A stretch of DNA of 64,000 bases from Streptomyces echinatus. Lineage in GTDB: Bacteria > Actinomycetota > Actinomycetes > Streptomycetales > Streptomycetaceae. Below the pieces are notes generated by a model. It made no database searches, was not told where the DNA came from, and saw only the letters and a list, made by a program, of their open reading frames with translations. The stretch is taken from contig NZ_JACHJK010000012.1 of NCBI RefSeq assembly GCF_014203595.1, forward strand, positions 142,135-206,134, given 5' to 3'. The number at the start of each line of letters is the position of its first letter. Within the stretch, counting starts at the first letter, position 1. Both the position numbers and the translations under genes were made by a program. Shown piece after piece: positions 42,408-51,527 of the stretch.

Positions 42408-43430
42408 GTGGCAGGCAAACCGGCCAGGACGGTCAACGCCATCGACCAGACCCGGCGGATGCTCTCCCTGGTGACGTATCTGCGGGAGCGCCCCGGCGCC
42501 CGGATCGCGGATGTCGCCCGGGCCTTCGGCATCAGCGAGGACGAGCTGGTCGCCGACCTGGATCTGCTGCCCATGTGCGGCACCAGCTTCCGCGGCGGGG
42601 ATCTGCTGGACATCGACACCGACGGTGAGCGCATCTGGTGGCACAACCCGGCCGCGCTCGGTGAGGAGGCGGCCGAACCGCTCCGGCTCGCCGCCGACGA
42701 GGCCACCGCGCTGCTGGTCGCCGCCCGGGCGGTGTCGACGCTGCCCGGTCTGCGGGAGGGGGACCGTCAGGCGCTGCTGCGGGCCACCGCCAAGGTGGAG
42801 ACGGCGGCCGGCGAGGCCGCCGGTGCCAGCTCGCGTCTGTCGGTGACCTTCGAGTCCGAGGGCGGTGTCTTCGCCGACGTGGACCGGGCGATCTCCGAGC
42901 GCCGCCGGCTGTGGATCCGCTACTACTCCCCGGCCCGGGACGAGGTCACCGAGCGCGAGATCGACCCGATCCGGCTGGTCAGCGTGGGCCACACCTATGT
43001 GGAGGCCTGGTGCCGCCGCTCCGAGGCCCGGCGCACCTTCCGGCTCGACCGGGTGGCCGAGATCAGGATTCTGGACGAGCCGTCGGCTCCGCCCGAGATC
43101 GAGCTGCGCGATCTGTCGGAGGCCCTGGTGCAGCCGGCCGCCGAGGATCCGGAGGTCGTGGTCGAGGTCGGGCCCGGCGGCCGCTGGGTCGCCGAGTACT
43201 ACCCGCACGACAGCGCCGATGAGCTTCCCGACGGCGGGCTGCGTATCACTCTGCGCACCCCCGATCCGGCTTCCCTGCGCCGGCTGGCGCTCCGGCTCGG
43301 CCGTGACGGCCGGATCGTCTCGCCGCCGGAGCTGGCCGAGAGCGCGCGCCGGGCGGCGGCCGAGGCCCTGGCGGCGTACGACGGTCCGGGTGCGGTGCCC
43401 GCCGGCGGCCGGGACGAAGGGTCTGTGTGA
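42408..43430 (+). CDS. pafC: WYL-domain transcriptional regulator PafC
   Basis: A 340-residue paralogue of PafB. The helix-turn-helix (about 10-60, GARIADVARAFGISEDELVA) precedes a WYL domain with RRLWIRYYSPARDEVTE and TYVEAWCRRSEARRTFRLDR (about 160-225) and a C-terminal WCX domain. With PafB it would form a heteromeric DNA-damage-responsive activator. GTG 42408 has GGGGGAG upstream. A zinc-ribbon gene follows after 64 bases. Confidence 0.93.
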   Translation: MAGKPARTVNAIDQTRRMLSLVTYLRERPGARIADVARAFGISEDELVADLDLLPMCGTSFRGGDLLDIDTDGERIWWHNPAALGEEAAEPLRLAADEATALLVAARAVSTLPGLREGDRQALLRATAKVETAAGEAAGASSRLSVTFESEGGVFADVDRAISERRRLWIRYYSPARDEVTEREIDPIRLVSVGHTYVEAWCRRSEARRTFRLDRVAEIRILDEPSAPPEIELRDLSEALVQPAAEDPEVVVEVGPGGRWVAEYYPHDSADELPDGGLRITLRTPDPASLRRLALRLGRDGRIVSPPELAESARRAAAEALAAYDGPGAVPAGGRDEGSV

Positions 43431-43494
43431 GCCGAGGCCGTGGCGCCCCGAGGGGCGGACGACCGAGGCGACCAGAGGAAGAGGAGCGAGGGCT

Positions 43495-43788
43495 GTGAGC
43501 GAGTCTCCGGAGTCCGGTACGGCTGAGATGACGGCGGCGACCGCCTTCGCCGGGATGCGGAGAGTGGTCCCGGTGGTGTTCCGGGCCGGCTGCCCGGACT
43601 GCCGGGGCCGTTTCGAACTCGCCGCGAGCGCGTTGCGCCTCGCCATCGGCGCCACCAGCCGGACGACGTTCTACTCCTTCACCTGCCCCGACTGTGGTGT
43701 CGCGGTGCGCAAGCCGGCCGGGGAGCGGATCGTCGAGCTGCTGACCGGCGGCGGGGTCAGGACCCTGCGGCTGCACTCCACGGTGTAG
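43495..43788 (+). CDS. small zinc-ribbon protein of unknown function
   Basis: A 97-residue protein. GTG 43495 has GAGGAG eight bases upstream. Two Cys-Pro-Asp-Cys knuckles (AGCPDCRGRFEL near residue 40 and FTCPDCGVAVRK near residue 67) form a probable zinc ribbon. The spacing of about 28 residues fits a rubredoxin-like or ribbon fold. The C-terminus (GERIVELLTGGGVRTLRLHS) resembles a short helix plus strand. No function can be assigned. It lies directly after pafBC and may be in the same transcript. Confidence 0.75.
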   Translation: MSESPESGTAEMTAATAFAGMRRVVPVVFRAGCPDCRGRFELAASALRLAIGATSRTTFYSFTCPDCGVAVRKPAGERIVELLTGGGVRTLRLHSTV

Positions 43789-43950
43789 CGGGGGCCGGCC
43801 CCGGAGCAGCCGCCGGGCGCGCCACGGACCGGCGACAGCACCGCCGGTTGCCCGTCGCAGACCGGGTGGTTACCGGGCAGGGTCCGGCGGTCGCCCGTCA
43901 CGGGGCGGTCGGCTGCGGGACGCGCCGTCGGACGGTCTAGTCTCGACGTC

Positions 43951-44145
43951 ATGTTCTGGCCGATGTTCGCGGTAGCCGTGGGTTTCCTGGGTCTCGCCGT
44001 CCTGGGGGTGCTCGCCGTCCGGGTGTTTCTGGAGGCGAGGCGCCTCGGGCAGCAGGTCGCGGACTCCGCGCGGCGTATCAACCGGGCCGCCGAGGACCTG
44101 GAGCGGGCGACGGTGAGCGCGGCCCGCGCCGTGGACACCCTGTGA
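43951..44145 (+). CDS. small single-pass membrane protein
   Basis: A 64-residue protein with one N-terminal membrane helix (PMFAVAVGFLGLAVLGVLAV, residues 4-23). A charged amphipathic helix follows (LEARRLGQQVADSARRINRA, then AAEDLERATVSAARAVDTL), likely coiled-coil. A -10-like TAGTCT (43938-43943) ends 7 bases before the ATG without a ribosome site, consistent with a leaderless mRNA. The function is unknown; the build loosely recalls TatA/TatB-like or phage-shock-type small anchors, and tatA lies 250 bases downstream. Its length and codon bias support a real gene. Confidence 0.7.
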   Translation: MFWPMFAVAVGFLGLAVLGVLAVRVFLEARRLGQQVADSARRINRAAEDLERATVSAARAVDTL

Positions 44146-44337
44146 ACCGGGGCCCGGGCGTCTTGCCCGGCCCGGGTGCGTGTGCGCTGTCGGTCACTTC
44201 GACCTGTTACCTTGCCCGCACGGCCAGGTACGCTGCTGGTCGCGGCCCGGGAACGAGGCGCGGTCCGCAGAGCAGGAGTACGTGTGGGGATTGTTCCGCG
44301 TTCACCCCCAGGCGTTACGATCGCAGCCAGCTGACGT

Positions 44338-44364
44338 TCGGACGAGTGTCCGACCTGTCGGACA
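44338..44364. promoter_or_regulatory. nested palindromes upstream of tatA
   Basis: TGTCCGAC-CT-GTCGGACA (44347-44364) is a perfect 8-bp-arm palindrome. An overlapping TCGGAC-GAGT-GTCCGA (44338-44353) adds a third half-site. The array ends 29 bases before the tatA ATG, suggesting a regulator binding site or a leader hairpin. Confidence 0.5.
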
Positions 44365-44393
44365 TACCCGCCTCGGTGAGAAGGTGAAGATTT

Positions 44394-44678
44394 ATGTTCC
44401 GCAACGGACTTGAGCCGTGGCACCTTGTGATCCTCGTTGTGGTGATCCTCCTCGTGTTCGGCTCGAAGAAGCTGCCGGACATGGCGCGTTCGCTCGGCAA
44501 GTCCGCCCGCATCCTGAAGAGCGAGGCGAAGGCGATGAAGGAGGAGGGCAAGCAGTCCTCCGACACCCCCCAGTCCGCCGAGGAGCCCGCTCCCGCTCAG
44601 CGCACGATCCAGGCCGCGCCCGGCGACGTGACCAGCTCCCGCCCGGTCAACGAGCCGACGGACACGACCCAGCGCTGA
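44394..44678 (+). CDS. tatA: twin-arginine translocase subunit TatA
   Basis: A 94-residue TatA. A short N-terminal region (FRNGLEPWH) is followed by one membrane helix (LVILVVVILLVFG) and the signature FGSKKLPDMARSLGKSARILK, an amphipathic helix, then a Pro/Gln/Glu-rich disordered tail. TatA oligomers form the transport channel for folded proteins with twin-arginine signals. Streptomyces export many enzymes this way. The ATG has AAGG nine bases upstream. tatC follows 47 bases after the stop. Confidence 0.95.
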   Translation: MFRNGLEPWHLVILVVVILLVFGSKKLPDMARSLGKSARILKSEAKAMKEEGKQSSDTPQSAEEPAPAQRTIQAAPGDVTSSRPVNEPTDTTQR

Positions 44679-44725
44679 CGCGAGGACCGGGGCATCCGGT
44701 CCGCTGCACGAGATGAGGATGTGGG

Positions 44726-45670
44726 TTGCTCAAGTCTGCCCGCAAAAAGGAGAGAGATCCCGAGGGGCGGATGCCTCTCGCGGATCACTTGCGTGAGCTG
44801 CGCAACCGGCTCGCGAAGGGTGTCCTGGCGATCCTCGCGGTCACGATCATCGCGGCCTTCTTCTACCGGGACATCATCGATGTCATCACCCGGCCGATGT
44901 TGGACGAGATCGGCTGCCACCAGTCGTTCGGGGAGCTGGCCGGCAGCAAGAACGCCCGCTGCGCGCACATCACCGTCAGCGGTCTGCTGGCGCCGTTCAC
45001 CCTGGCACTGAAGGTCGCCCTGATGACCGGTGTCGTGCTCGCGTCGCCGGTCTGGCTCTACCAGCTGTGGGCGTTCGTCGCGCCGGGCCTGCACCGTAAA
45101 GAGAAGAAGTACGCCTACGCCTTCGTCGGCTTCGGCTTCCCGCTCTTCCTCGGTGGCGGCTACCTCGCGTTCAACGTGCTGCCCACCACGGCCAGGGTGA
45201 TGATCGACCTCACACCCGACGGTGCCGAGAACCTGCTGCCGCTGGACGACCTGCTGGACCTGGTCACCCGCATGATCGTGGTCTTCGGCCTCGCCTTCGA
45301 GATGCCGTTGCTGCTGGTCATGCTCAATCTGACCGGCGTCCTGTCCGGGCGGCGCATGCTGGGCTGGTGGCGCGGCATGGTCATCGGCATCACCGTCTTC
45401 GCGGCCGTGGCCACGCCCAGCCCGGACCCGATGACGATGCTGGCGCTGGCGGCGCCGATCTGGGCGCTGTACTTCGTCGCCGTGGCCATCGCGCTGCTCA
45501 ACGACAAGCGCCGGCGTCGCCGCGAGGCCGAGGGCCCCTCCGACGACGAGGCCTCCGAGCTGGACCTCACGCCCGAGGACATCGGCGGCGTCGAGCCCGT
45601 CTCGGCCGCCCGGGCCCTGCCCGAGCAGGCGAGCAACGAGCGCGTCAACGGCTACGACGACGTGACCTGA
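44726..45670 (+). CDS. tatC: twin-arginine translocase subunit TatC
   Basis: A 314-residue TatC with six membrane helices. The N-terminal MPLADHLRELRNRL motif binds twin-arginine signals. Conserved loops include SPVWLYQLWAFVAPGLHRKEKK, the Glu in LAFEMPLLLVMLNLTGV, and ATPSPDPMTMLALAAPIWAL. The C-terminal ~70 residues are a charged cytoplasmic tail. The start is assigned to TTG 44726 (LKSARKKERD) with GAGG upstream; a later start near MPLADH is less likely because it would drop the basic N-terminus. A terminator hairpin follows. Confidence 0.94.
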   Translation: MLKSARKKERDPEGRMPLADHLRELRNRLAKGVLAILAVTIIAAFFYRDIIDVITRPMLDEIGCHQSFGELAGSKNARCAHITVSGLLAPFTLALKVALMTGVVLASPVWLYQLWAFVAPGLHRKEKKYAYAFVGFGFPLFLGGGYLAFNVLPTTARVMIDLTPDGAENLLPLDDLLDLVTRMIVVFGLAFEMPLLLVMLNLTGVLSGRRMLGWWRGMVIGITVFAAVATPSPDPMTMLALAAPIWALYFVAVAIALLNDKRRRRREAEGPSDDEASELDLTPEDIGGVEPVSAARALPEQASNERVNGYDDVT

Positions 45671-45691
45671 TCCGTCACCGAGCCGCCGCGC

Positions 45692-45722
45692 GATGCCCCC
45701 GTCCCCCGAGGACGGGGGCATC
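45692..45722 (+). terminator. tatC terminator hairpin
   Basis: A perfect 13-bp stem (45692-45704 with 45710-45722) and a 5-base loop lie 21 bases after the tatC stop. Confidence 0.8.
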
Positions 45723-45809
45723 CGTCTTCCTCCGGTCCGCTGCCGCCGGCCGGCGATCCCGATAATGATCGTCCTGTTGTCAGTGGGGCCCGGTACGCTC
45801 GAAAGTACG

Positions 45810-48617
45810 ATGACAGAGGATCTCTCACCGGCCGAGCGGTACGCGGCAGCCCGCAGGCGGGCAGCCGAGCAGGCCACCGCGCTCGCCTCCTTCCGCGAGA
45901 TGTACGACTTCGGCCTCGACCCCTTCCAGATCGAGGCCTGCCAGGCGCTCGAAGCGGGGAAGGGCGTGCTGGTGGCCGCTCCCACCGGTTCGGGCAAGAC
46001 GATCGTGGGCGAGTTCGCCGTCCACCTCGCCCTCCAGCAGGGCAAGAAGTGCTTCTACACGACACCCATCAAGGCGCTGTCGAACCAGAAGTACGCCGAC
46101 CTGTGCCGTCGCTACGGCAGCGAGAAGGTCGGCCTGCTCACCGGCGACAACAGCGTGAACTCCGACGCCCCCGTGGTCGTGATGACCACCGAGGTGCTGC
46201 GGAACATGCTCTACGCCGGCTCCCAGACCCTCCTCGGCCTCGGCTACGTGGTCATGGACGAGGTGCACTACCTCTCCGACCGCTTCCGCGGCGCCGTCTG
46301 GGAGGAGGTGATCATCCACCTGCCCGAGTCGGTGACCCTGGTCTCGCTGTCCGCCACCGTGTCCAACGCCGAGGAGTTCGGCGACTGGCTGGACACCGTC
46401 CGGGGCGACACCGAGGTGATCGTCTCCGAGCACCGGCCCGTGCCGCTGTTCCAGCACGTGCTGGCCGGGCGCCGGATGTACGACCTGTTCGAGGAGGGCG
46501 AGGGCCACAAGAAGGCCGTCAACCCCGACCTGGCCCGCCTGGCCCGCATGGAGGCCACCAGGCCGTCGTACCAGGACCGCAGGCGCGGCCGGTCGATGCG
46601 CGAGGCCGACCGGGAGCGCGAGCGCAGACAGCGCTCGCGCGTGTGGACGCCCGGCCGTCCCGAGGTCATCGAGCGCCTGGACTCCGAGGGCCTGCTGCCT
46701 GCCATCACCTTCATCTTCAGCCGCGCCGCCTGCGAGGCCGCCGTCCAGCAGTGCCTGTACGCGGGCCTCAGGCTCAACGACGAGGAGGCCCGGGAACAGG
46801 TCCGCGCCCTGGTCGAGGAGCGCACCGCCGCCATCCCGTCGGAGGACCTGCACGTCCTCGGCTACTACGAATGGCTGGAGGGTCTGGAGCGGGGGATCGC
46901 GGCCCACCACGCGGGCATGCTGCCCACGTTCAAGGAGGTCGTCGAGGAGCTGTTCGTGCGCGGCCTGGTCAAGGCGGTGTTCGCCACCGAGACCCTCGCG
47001 CTCGGGATCAACATGCCCGCCCGCTCGGTGGTGCTGGAGAAGCTCGTCAAGTGGAACGGCGAGCAGCACGCCGACATCACGCCCGGCGAGTACACGCAGC
47101 TGACCGGCCGTGCGGGCCGCCGGGGCATCGACGTCGAGGGCCACGCCGTGGTGCTGTGGCAGCGCGGCATGAGCCCCGAGCACCTGGCCGGTCTCGCGGG
47201 CACCCGCACCTATCCGCTGCGCTCCAGCTTCAAGCCGTCGTACAACATGGCGGTCAATCTGGTCGAGCAGTTCGGCCGGCACCGCTCGCGCGAGCTGCTG
47301 GAGACCTCCTTCGCCCAGTTCCAGGCCGACAAGTCGGTCGTCGGGATCTCCCGGCAGGTGCAGCGCAACGAGGAGGGCCTGGAGGGCTACAAGGCCTCCA
47401 TGACCTGCCACCTCGGCGACTTCGACGAGTACGCGCGGCTGCGCCGCGAGCTGAAGGACCGGGAGACCGAGCTGGCCCGGCAGGGCGCGAGCGAGCGGCG
47501 TGCCGAGGCCGCCGTCGCGCTGGAGAAGCTCAAGCCGGGCGATGTCATCCACGTGCCCACGGGCAAGTACGCCGGTCTGGCGCTGGTGCTGGACCCGGGG
47601 CTGCCCGCGGGCCGCTCCAACGGCCACCGCGGCTTCGACCACCACGACGGGCCGCGCCCGCTGGTGCTGACGGCCGAACGGCAGGTCAAGCGGCTGGCGT
47701 CGATGGACTTCCCGGTGCCGGTGGAGCCGCTGGACCGGATGCGGATCCCGAAGTCGTTCAACCCGCGTTCGCCGCAGTCCCGCCGGGACCTCGCCTCCGC
47801 GCTGCGCACCAAGGCGGGGCACATCCCGCCGGAGCGGGCGCGCAAGAAGCGGTCCCAGGCCGCCGACGACCGTGAGATCGCCCGGCTGCGCACGGCGATC
47901 CGGGCCCACCCCTGTCACGGCTGTGACGACCGCGAGGACCACGCCCGGTGGGCGGAGCGCTACCACCGGCTGCTGCGCGACACCTCGCAGCTGGAACGGC
48001 GCATCGAGGGCCGTACGAACACCATCGCGCGTACCTTCGACCGGATCGTGGCGCTGCTGACCGAGCTGGACTATCTGCGCGGTGACGAGGTCACCGAGCA
48101 CGGCAAGCGGCTCGCGCGGCTGTACGGCGAGCTGGATCTGCTGGCCAGCGAGTGCCTGCGCGAGCGCGTCTGGGAGGGGCTCAGCCCTGCCGAACTGGCC
48201 GCCTGTGTCTCGGCGCTGGTGTACGAGGCGCGGGTGGGCGACGACGCGATGGCGCCGAAGCTGCCGTCCGGCAAGGCCAAGGCCGCGCTGGGGGAGATGG
48301 TCCGGATCTGGGGCCGGCTCGACGGCCTGGAGGAGGATTTCCGGATCAGCCAGACCGAGGGCGTCGGCCAGCGCGAGCCCGACCTCGGTTTCGCCTGGGC
48401 CGCCTACATGTGGGCGTCCGACAAGGGTCTGGACGAGGTGCTGCGCGAGGCGGAGATGCCGGCCGGCGACTTCGTGCGGTGGTGCAAGCAGGTCATCGAC
48501 GTGCTCGGGCAGATCTCCGCGGCCGCCCCCGTGGAGGGTTCGACGGTGGCCAAGGCCGCGCGCAAGGCGGTCGATCAGTTGCTGCGGGGTGTGGTCGCCT
48601 ACTCGTCGGTGGGCTGA
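45810..48617 (+). CDS. Ski2-like DEAD/DEAH-box helicase (HelY/Mtr4-like)
   Basis: A 935-residue superfamily 2 helicase. Walker A is AAPTGSGKTIVGEFA (residues 57-64 core), motif II is MDEVHYLSD near residue 150, motif III is LSATVSN, and motif VI is QLTGRAGRRGIDVEGHAV near residue 435. A C-terminal DSHCT-type domain (about 740-930) is typical of Ski2/Mtr4 RNA helicases and mycobacterial HelY. A small insertion with HPCHGCDDREDH could bind a metal. It is probably an RNA helicase in RNA processing or decay. ATG 45810 lies 10 bases behind a -10-like TACGCT. Confidence 0.92.
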   Translation: MTEDLSPAERYAAARRRAAEQATALASFREMYDFGLDPFQIEACQALEAGKGVLVAAPTGSGKTIVGEFAVHLALQQGKKCFYTTPIKALSNQKYADLCRRYGSEKVGLLTGDNSVNSDAPVVVMTTEVLRNMLYAGSQTLLGLGYVVMDEVHYLSDRFRGAVWEEVIIHLPESVTLVSLSATVSNAEEFGDWLDTVRGDTEVIVSEHRPVPLFQHVLAGRRMYDLFEEGEGHKKAVNPDLARLARMEATRPSYQDRRRGRSMREADRERERRQRSRVWTPGRPEVIERLDSEGLLPAITFIFSRAACEAAVQQCLYAGLRLNDEEAREQVRALVEERTAAIPSEDLHVLGYYEWLEGLERGIAAHHAGMLPTFKEVVEELFVRGLVKAVFATETLALGINMPARSVVLEKLVKWNGEQHADITPGEYTQLTGRAGRRGIDVEGHAVVLWQRGMSPEHLAGLAGTRTYPLRSSFKPSYNMAVNLVEQFGRHRSRELLETSFAQFQADKSVVGISRQVQRNEEGLEGYKASMTCHLGDFDEYARLRRELKDRETELARQGASERRAEAAVALEKLKPGDVIHVPTGKYAGLALVLDPGLPAGRSNGHRGFDHHDGPRPLVLTAERQVKRLASMDFPVPVEPLDRMRIPKSFNPRSPQSRRDLASALRTKAGHIPPERARKKRSQAADDREIARLRTAIRAHPCHGCDDREDHARWAERYHRLLRDTSQLERRIEGRTNTIARTFDRIVALLTELDYLRGDEVTEHGKRLARLYGELDLLASECLRERVWEGLSPAELAACVSALVYEARVGDDAMAPKLPSGKAKAALGEMVRIWGRLDGLEEDFRISQTEGVGQREPDLGFAWAAYMWASDKGLDEVLREAEMPAGDFVRWCKQVIDVLGQISAAAPVEGSTVAKAARKAVDQLLRGVVAYSSVG

Positions 48618-49042
48618 CGCCTCGTTCGGCGGGCTGCGGCAGCGCCGTGGCCCGCCGTTGCCGTCCCCGTCCTCGTCGGACGGTCCTGGGCGTGAACTGC
48701 CGCCCGGGGAACGGTGGTTGGGGCCGCCGAGGTGCGGCCCGGGTTTCCTTTTCACTCTTCGCGGTGAGTGACTCTCGTACACCCGTGCGCCGTTACCGAA
48801 TGTGTTCGAGTAAGAGCGCTGCGTGTAAAAGAAGCTGAGCGTACTCCTGGTGCGGGGGCGATTTCAGGTGCTTGCCGAATATGACACGGCGATGATCCGG
48901 TCGGACTAAGCTCGCCCGCGGCGCACCGAGTTGAGGTAATTCGTGCGCTTGTTCCCCAATGTGAAGCAGATCCCTTCGGTTCCATGAACCTTCCCCCCGC
49001 AAGCTCCCCCGACACCCAGCCGACTCATCTCGGAAGGCATCC
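48618..49042 (+). other. 425-base non-coding region with the conservon promoter
   Basis: No gene is seen. It holds a weak hairpin CCGTCC/GGACGG (48667-48683), a TCACTC/GAGTGA inverted repeat near 48753-48772, and an AT-richer stretch. A promoter candidate for the conservon is TGACAC (48882), 19 bases, then TAAGCT (48907-48912). Confidence 0.5.
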
Positions 49043-50713
49043 ATGGTGAGTGTTCAGAAGCCTCCCGGCGGCCGTGAACGTCCCTATGCGCGTGTGCTGT
49101 TGCCGCCGGCCATCGTGATGGCCGGCGCGGCGGGCGCCGCCGTCGCCCTGGTACCGCCCTCGGCCCGGATCGCCGTCGGCGTGTGCGGAGCGCTGGCCGT
49201 GCTGCTGGTCCTGGGCACGGCCGGGGAGGCCGCCCGGCGCGGCCGCCGGCTCCGCGAGGCGCAGGCCGAACACGCCCGTCACACGGCGTATCTGGAACAG
49301 CGGATCGCCGCGCACGAAGAGCTGATGCAGCGCTTCGCCACCGACGTGCTGCCCACCGGTTTCCTCCGGCTGCGCCGCGGCGAGGTGCTCCGCGACACCG
49401 TGCGCTACGTCTTCGACGAGGACCCCGCCCTGCGCGGCCTGCCCGAGGGCTACCGCGAACTGGTGCGCATCGCGCTGCGCGGAGCCGACCACGAGATCTC
49501 CATGCGCGACGCCTCCGAGCGCTCCTTCGTGAGCATCGCCCGCCGCGTCCAGGCCATCGTCCACCAGCAGGCCAAGGAACTCCGCGAGATGGAGGAGGAC
49601 CACGGGCGCAACCCGGAGGTCTTCGACGACCTGCTGCGCATCGACCACGGCACCTCGCTGATCGGCCGCCTCGCCGACACCATCTCCGTCCTCGGCGGCG
49701 GCCGCCCCGGCCGCCAGTGGCCCCTGCCGGTCTCCCTGTACAGCGTGCTGCGCGGCGCGATGTCCCGGATCCTGGAGTACCGCCGCATCGACCTCAGCTC
49801 CATCGTCAACATCAACATCAAGGGCACCGCGGTCGAACCGGTCATCCATGCGGCGGCCGAGCTCCTCGACAACGCCACCCGCTACTCGCCGCCCTCCACC
49901 CAGGTGCACGTCACCGCCGCGGAGGTGCAGGCGGGCATCGCCATCGAGATCGAGGACGCCGGCGTCAGCCTCACCGAGGAGTCCCGCGCCCGCATCGAGC
50001 AGATGATCGAGGACGCCAAGAACGGCGACGACGCGCAGAACCTCGGTGACACCCCGCGCCTCGGCCTCGCCGTCGTCGGCCGGCTCTGCAAGCAGTTCGA
50101 CATGGAGGTCTCGCTGCGCGCCTCCGCCTACGGCGGCGTCCGCGCGATCCTCATCGTGCCGCGCGTCATGACGACCACCGAGCCCGGCGTCGGCGCCGCG
50201 CACGGCATCGGTGCCACCGGCATCCCCAAGCCCGAACTCGGCGCCGTCGAGGGCCCCAAGCGCCCGCCCAAGAAGCGCCGCCCCACCAGCCCCAAGATCC
50301 CCGCCGGGATCTCCATGGAGGACGACGTCCCGGAGGTCACCGAGTGGACCGCGGGCGGTCTGCCGCAGCGCCGCAGCCGGGTGAAGACCCCGCTCAGCCA
50401 GCGGATCGCGGAACAGGCCGCCATCGAGCGCGCCGAGCGCGAGGGCAGGCCCACCATCTGGTCCCAGACCAGGGCCGAACCGGAACCCGAGCCCGAGATC
50501 GACCCCGAGCGCAAGAAGCTCATGGACCGGCCCCCGGGCATGTGGATGGAAGCGTTCTGGGACGGCCTGCGCAAGGGCATGCCCGAGGACGCCACCGCGG
50601 CCGAGCTGACCGACTTCACGCTCCACCCCACCAAGTACCTGCATCTGATCGACGATTCGGCCGATTACGCCGAGGGCGCCACCGCGGCCGACGACGAGGG
50701 GGACCTCAAGTGA
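49043..50713 (+). CDS. rarA: conservon histidine kinase-like protein (CvnA/RarA)
   Basis: A 556-residue sensor-kinase-like membrane protein. Two N-terminal membrane helices (about 20-60) are followed by a coiled coil, a dimerisation-like segment LLRIDHGTSLIGRLADTISV, and an HATPase domain with N-box AAELLDNATRYSPPSTQVHV (near residue 272), IEIEDAGVSL and LGLAVVGRLCKQFDMEVSLR. The C-terminal ~150 residues are low-complexity. No response regulator adjoins it. Instead B, C and D conservon genes follow with 4-20 base overlaps. It matches the first protein of Streptomyces conservons, here the rarABCDE/cvn9 type, judged from context. Confidence 0.88.
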   Translation: MVSVQKPPGGRERPYARVLLPPAIVMAGAAGAAVALVPPSARIAVGVCGALAVLLVLGTAGEAARRGRRLREAQAEHARHTAYLEQRIAAHEELMQRFATDVLPTGFLRLRRGEVLRDTVRYVFDEDPALRGLPEGYRELVRIALRGADHEISMRDASERSFVSIARRVQAIVHQQAKELREMEEDHGRNPEVFDDLLRIDHGTSLIGRLADTISVLGGGRPGRQWPLPVSLYSVLRGAMSRILEYRRIDLSSIVNINIKGTAVEPVIHAAAELLDNATRYSPPSTQVHVTAAEVQAGIAIEIEDAGVSLTEESRARIEQMIEDAKNGDDAQNLGDTPRLGLAVVGRLCKQFDMEVSLRASAYGGVRAILIVPRVMTTTEPGVGAAHGIGATGIPKPELGAVEGPKRPPKKRRPTSPKIPAGISMEDDVPEVTEWTAGGLPQRRSRVKTPLSQRIAEQAAIERAEREGRPTIWSQTRAEPEPEPEIDPERKKLMDRPPGMWMEAFWDGLRKGMPEDATAAELTDFTLHPTKYLHLIDDSADYAEGATAADDEGDLK

Positions 50714-51114
50714 TCCAGCAGCGAGCGAACCTGGACTGGATGCTCAAGCAGCTGAACGACGGCGTACCGGGCATCGAGATGATCGTGGTCCTCTCCTCCG
50801 ACGGGCTGCGCATCGCCCGCTACGGCGGTGACCCCGACGCCGCCGACCGCGTGGCCGCCGCCTGCGCGGGCGTACAGAGCCTGGCCGGCGCCATCATCCA
50901 GGAGATCCCCGGCGCCGGTGAGATGAAGGTCGTCGTCATCGAGATCGAGGGCGGCTACTTCTACCTCATGAACGCCGGCGACAACGCCTATCTCGCCGTA
51001 CTCGCCGACGTGACCTGCGAACCGGGCCGGATGAGCGGCATGATGCGGGACCTCGTCGTCCGGATCGGCGCCCACCTCACCAGTCCGCCCCGGCGGAACG
51101 GGCAGACCGTATGA
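50710..51114 (+). CDS. rarB: roadblock/LC7-domain protein (CvnB/RarB)
   Basis: A 134-residue single-domain roadblock/LC7 protein, a fold typical of small-GTPase regulators such as MglB. The core is IEMIVVLSSDGLRIARYGGD and MKVVVIEIEGGYFYLMNAGD. GTG 50710 overlaps the TGA of the preceding gene (GTGA). Its ATGA overlap with the next gene shows tight translational coupling. In conservons this protein is thought to regulate the D-protein GTPase. Confidence 0.92.
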   Translation: MIQQRANLDWMLKQLNDGVPGIEMIVVLSSDGLRIARYGGDPDAADRVAAACAGVQSLAGAIIQEIPGAGEMKVVVIEIEGGYFYLMNAGDNAYLAVLADVTCEPGRMSGMMRDLVVRIGAHLTSPPRRNGQTV

Positions 51115-51527
51115 CACCTCCACGACGCAAACGGCGCCGGCCGCAGCCGGTGGCCTCCCCGCCACCACCGTCCCCCGAACCGGCGAGCGGCCCGGACAAG
51201 CCCGGGAACCCCGAACGGCTGTACACCATCGCGGGATCCGCCGACGGCGCCCGCGCCGAACTCGACCTGGTCACCCTGATCGTGGCGCGCTCCGCGCCCC
51301 CGCCGTCCGCCTCGCCGGAGGAGGCGGCGGTACTGAGACTCTGCGCCGCCCCGCTGTCCCTGGCCGAGCTGTCGGCCTACCTGCAGCTGCCGTTCAGTGC
51401 CATGACCGTGGTGATCACCAAGCTGATCACGACGGAACTGGTGCAGGCGCGCGCCCCGATCGTCCGCCAGGCGGTGGCCGACCGTTCACTCCTCGAAGCG
51501 GTGATGCATGGACTTCAAAAGCTCTGA
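51111..51527 (+). CDS. rarC: DUF742 protein (CvnC/RarC)
   Basis: A 138-residue DUF742 protein with a basic, Pro-rich N-terminus, then NPERLYTIAGSADGARAELD and LDLVTLIVARS. A winged-helix-like C-terminal half follows (VLRLCAAPLSLAELSAYLQL, then MTVVITKLITTELVQARAP). This is the usual third member of conservons, possibly an adaptor. The start overlaps rarB by 4 bases, and the end overlaps rarD by 20. Confidence 0.92.
   Translation: MTPPRRKRRRPQPVASPPPPSPEPASGPDKPGNPERLYTIAGSADGARAELDLVTLIVARSAPPPSASPEEAAVLRLCAAPLSLAELSAYLQLPFSAMTVVITKLITTELVQARAPIVRQAVADRSLLEAVMHGLQKL

Noticed and set aside
44186..44220. PafBC-type (RecA-independent) promoter upstream of tatA
   Set aside because: TGTCGGT is followed by a TAnnnT box, but the spacing (about 12 bases) does not fit the mycobacterial motif as I recall it.
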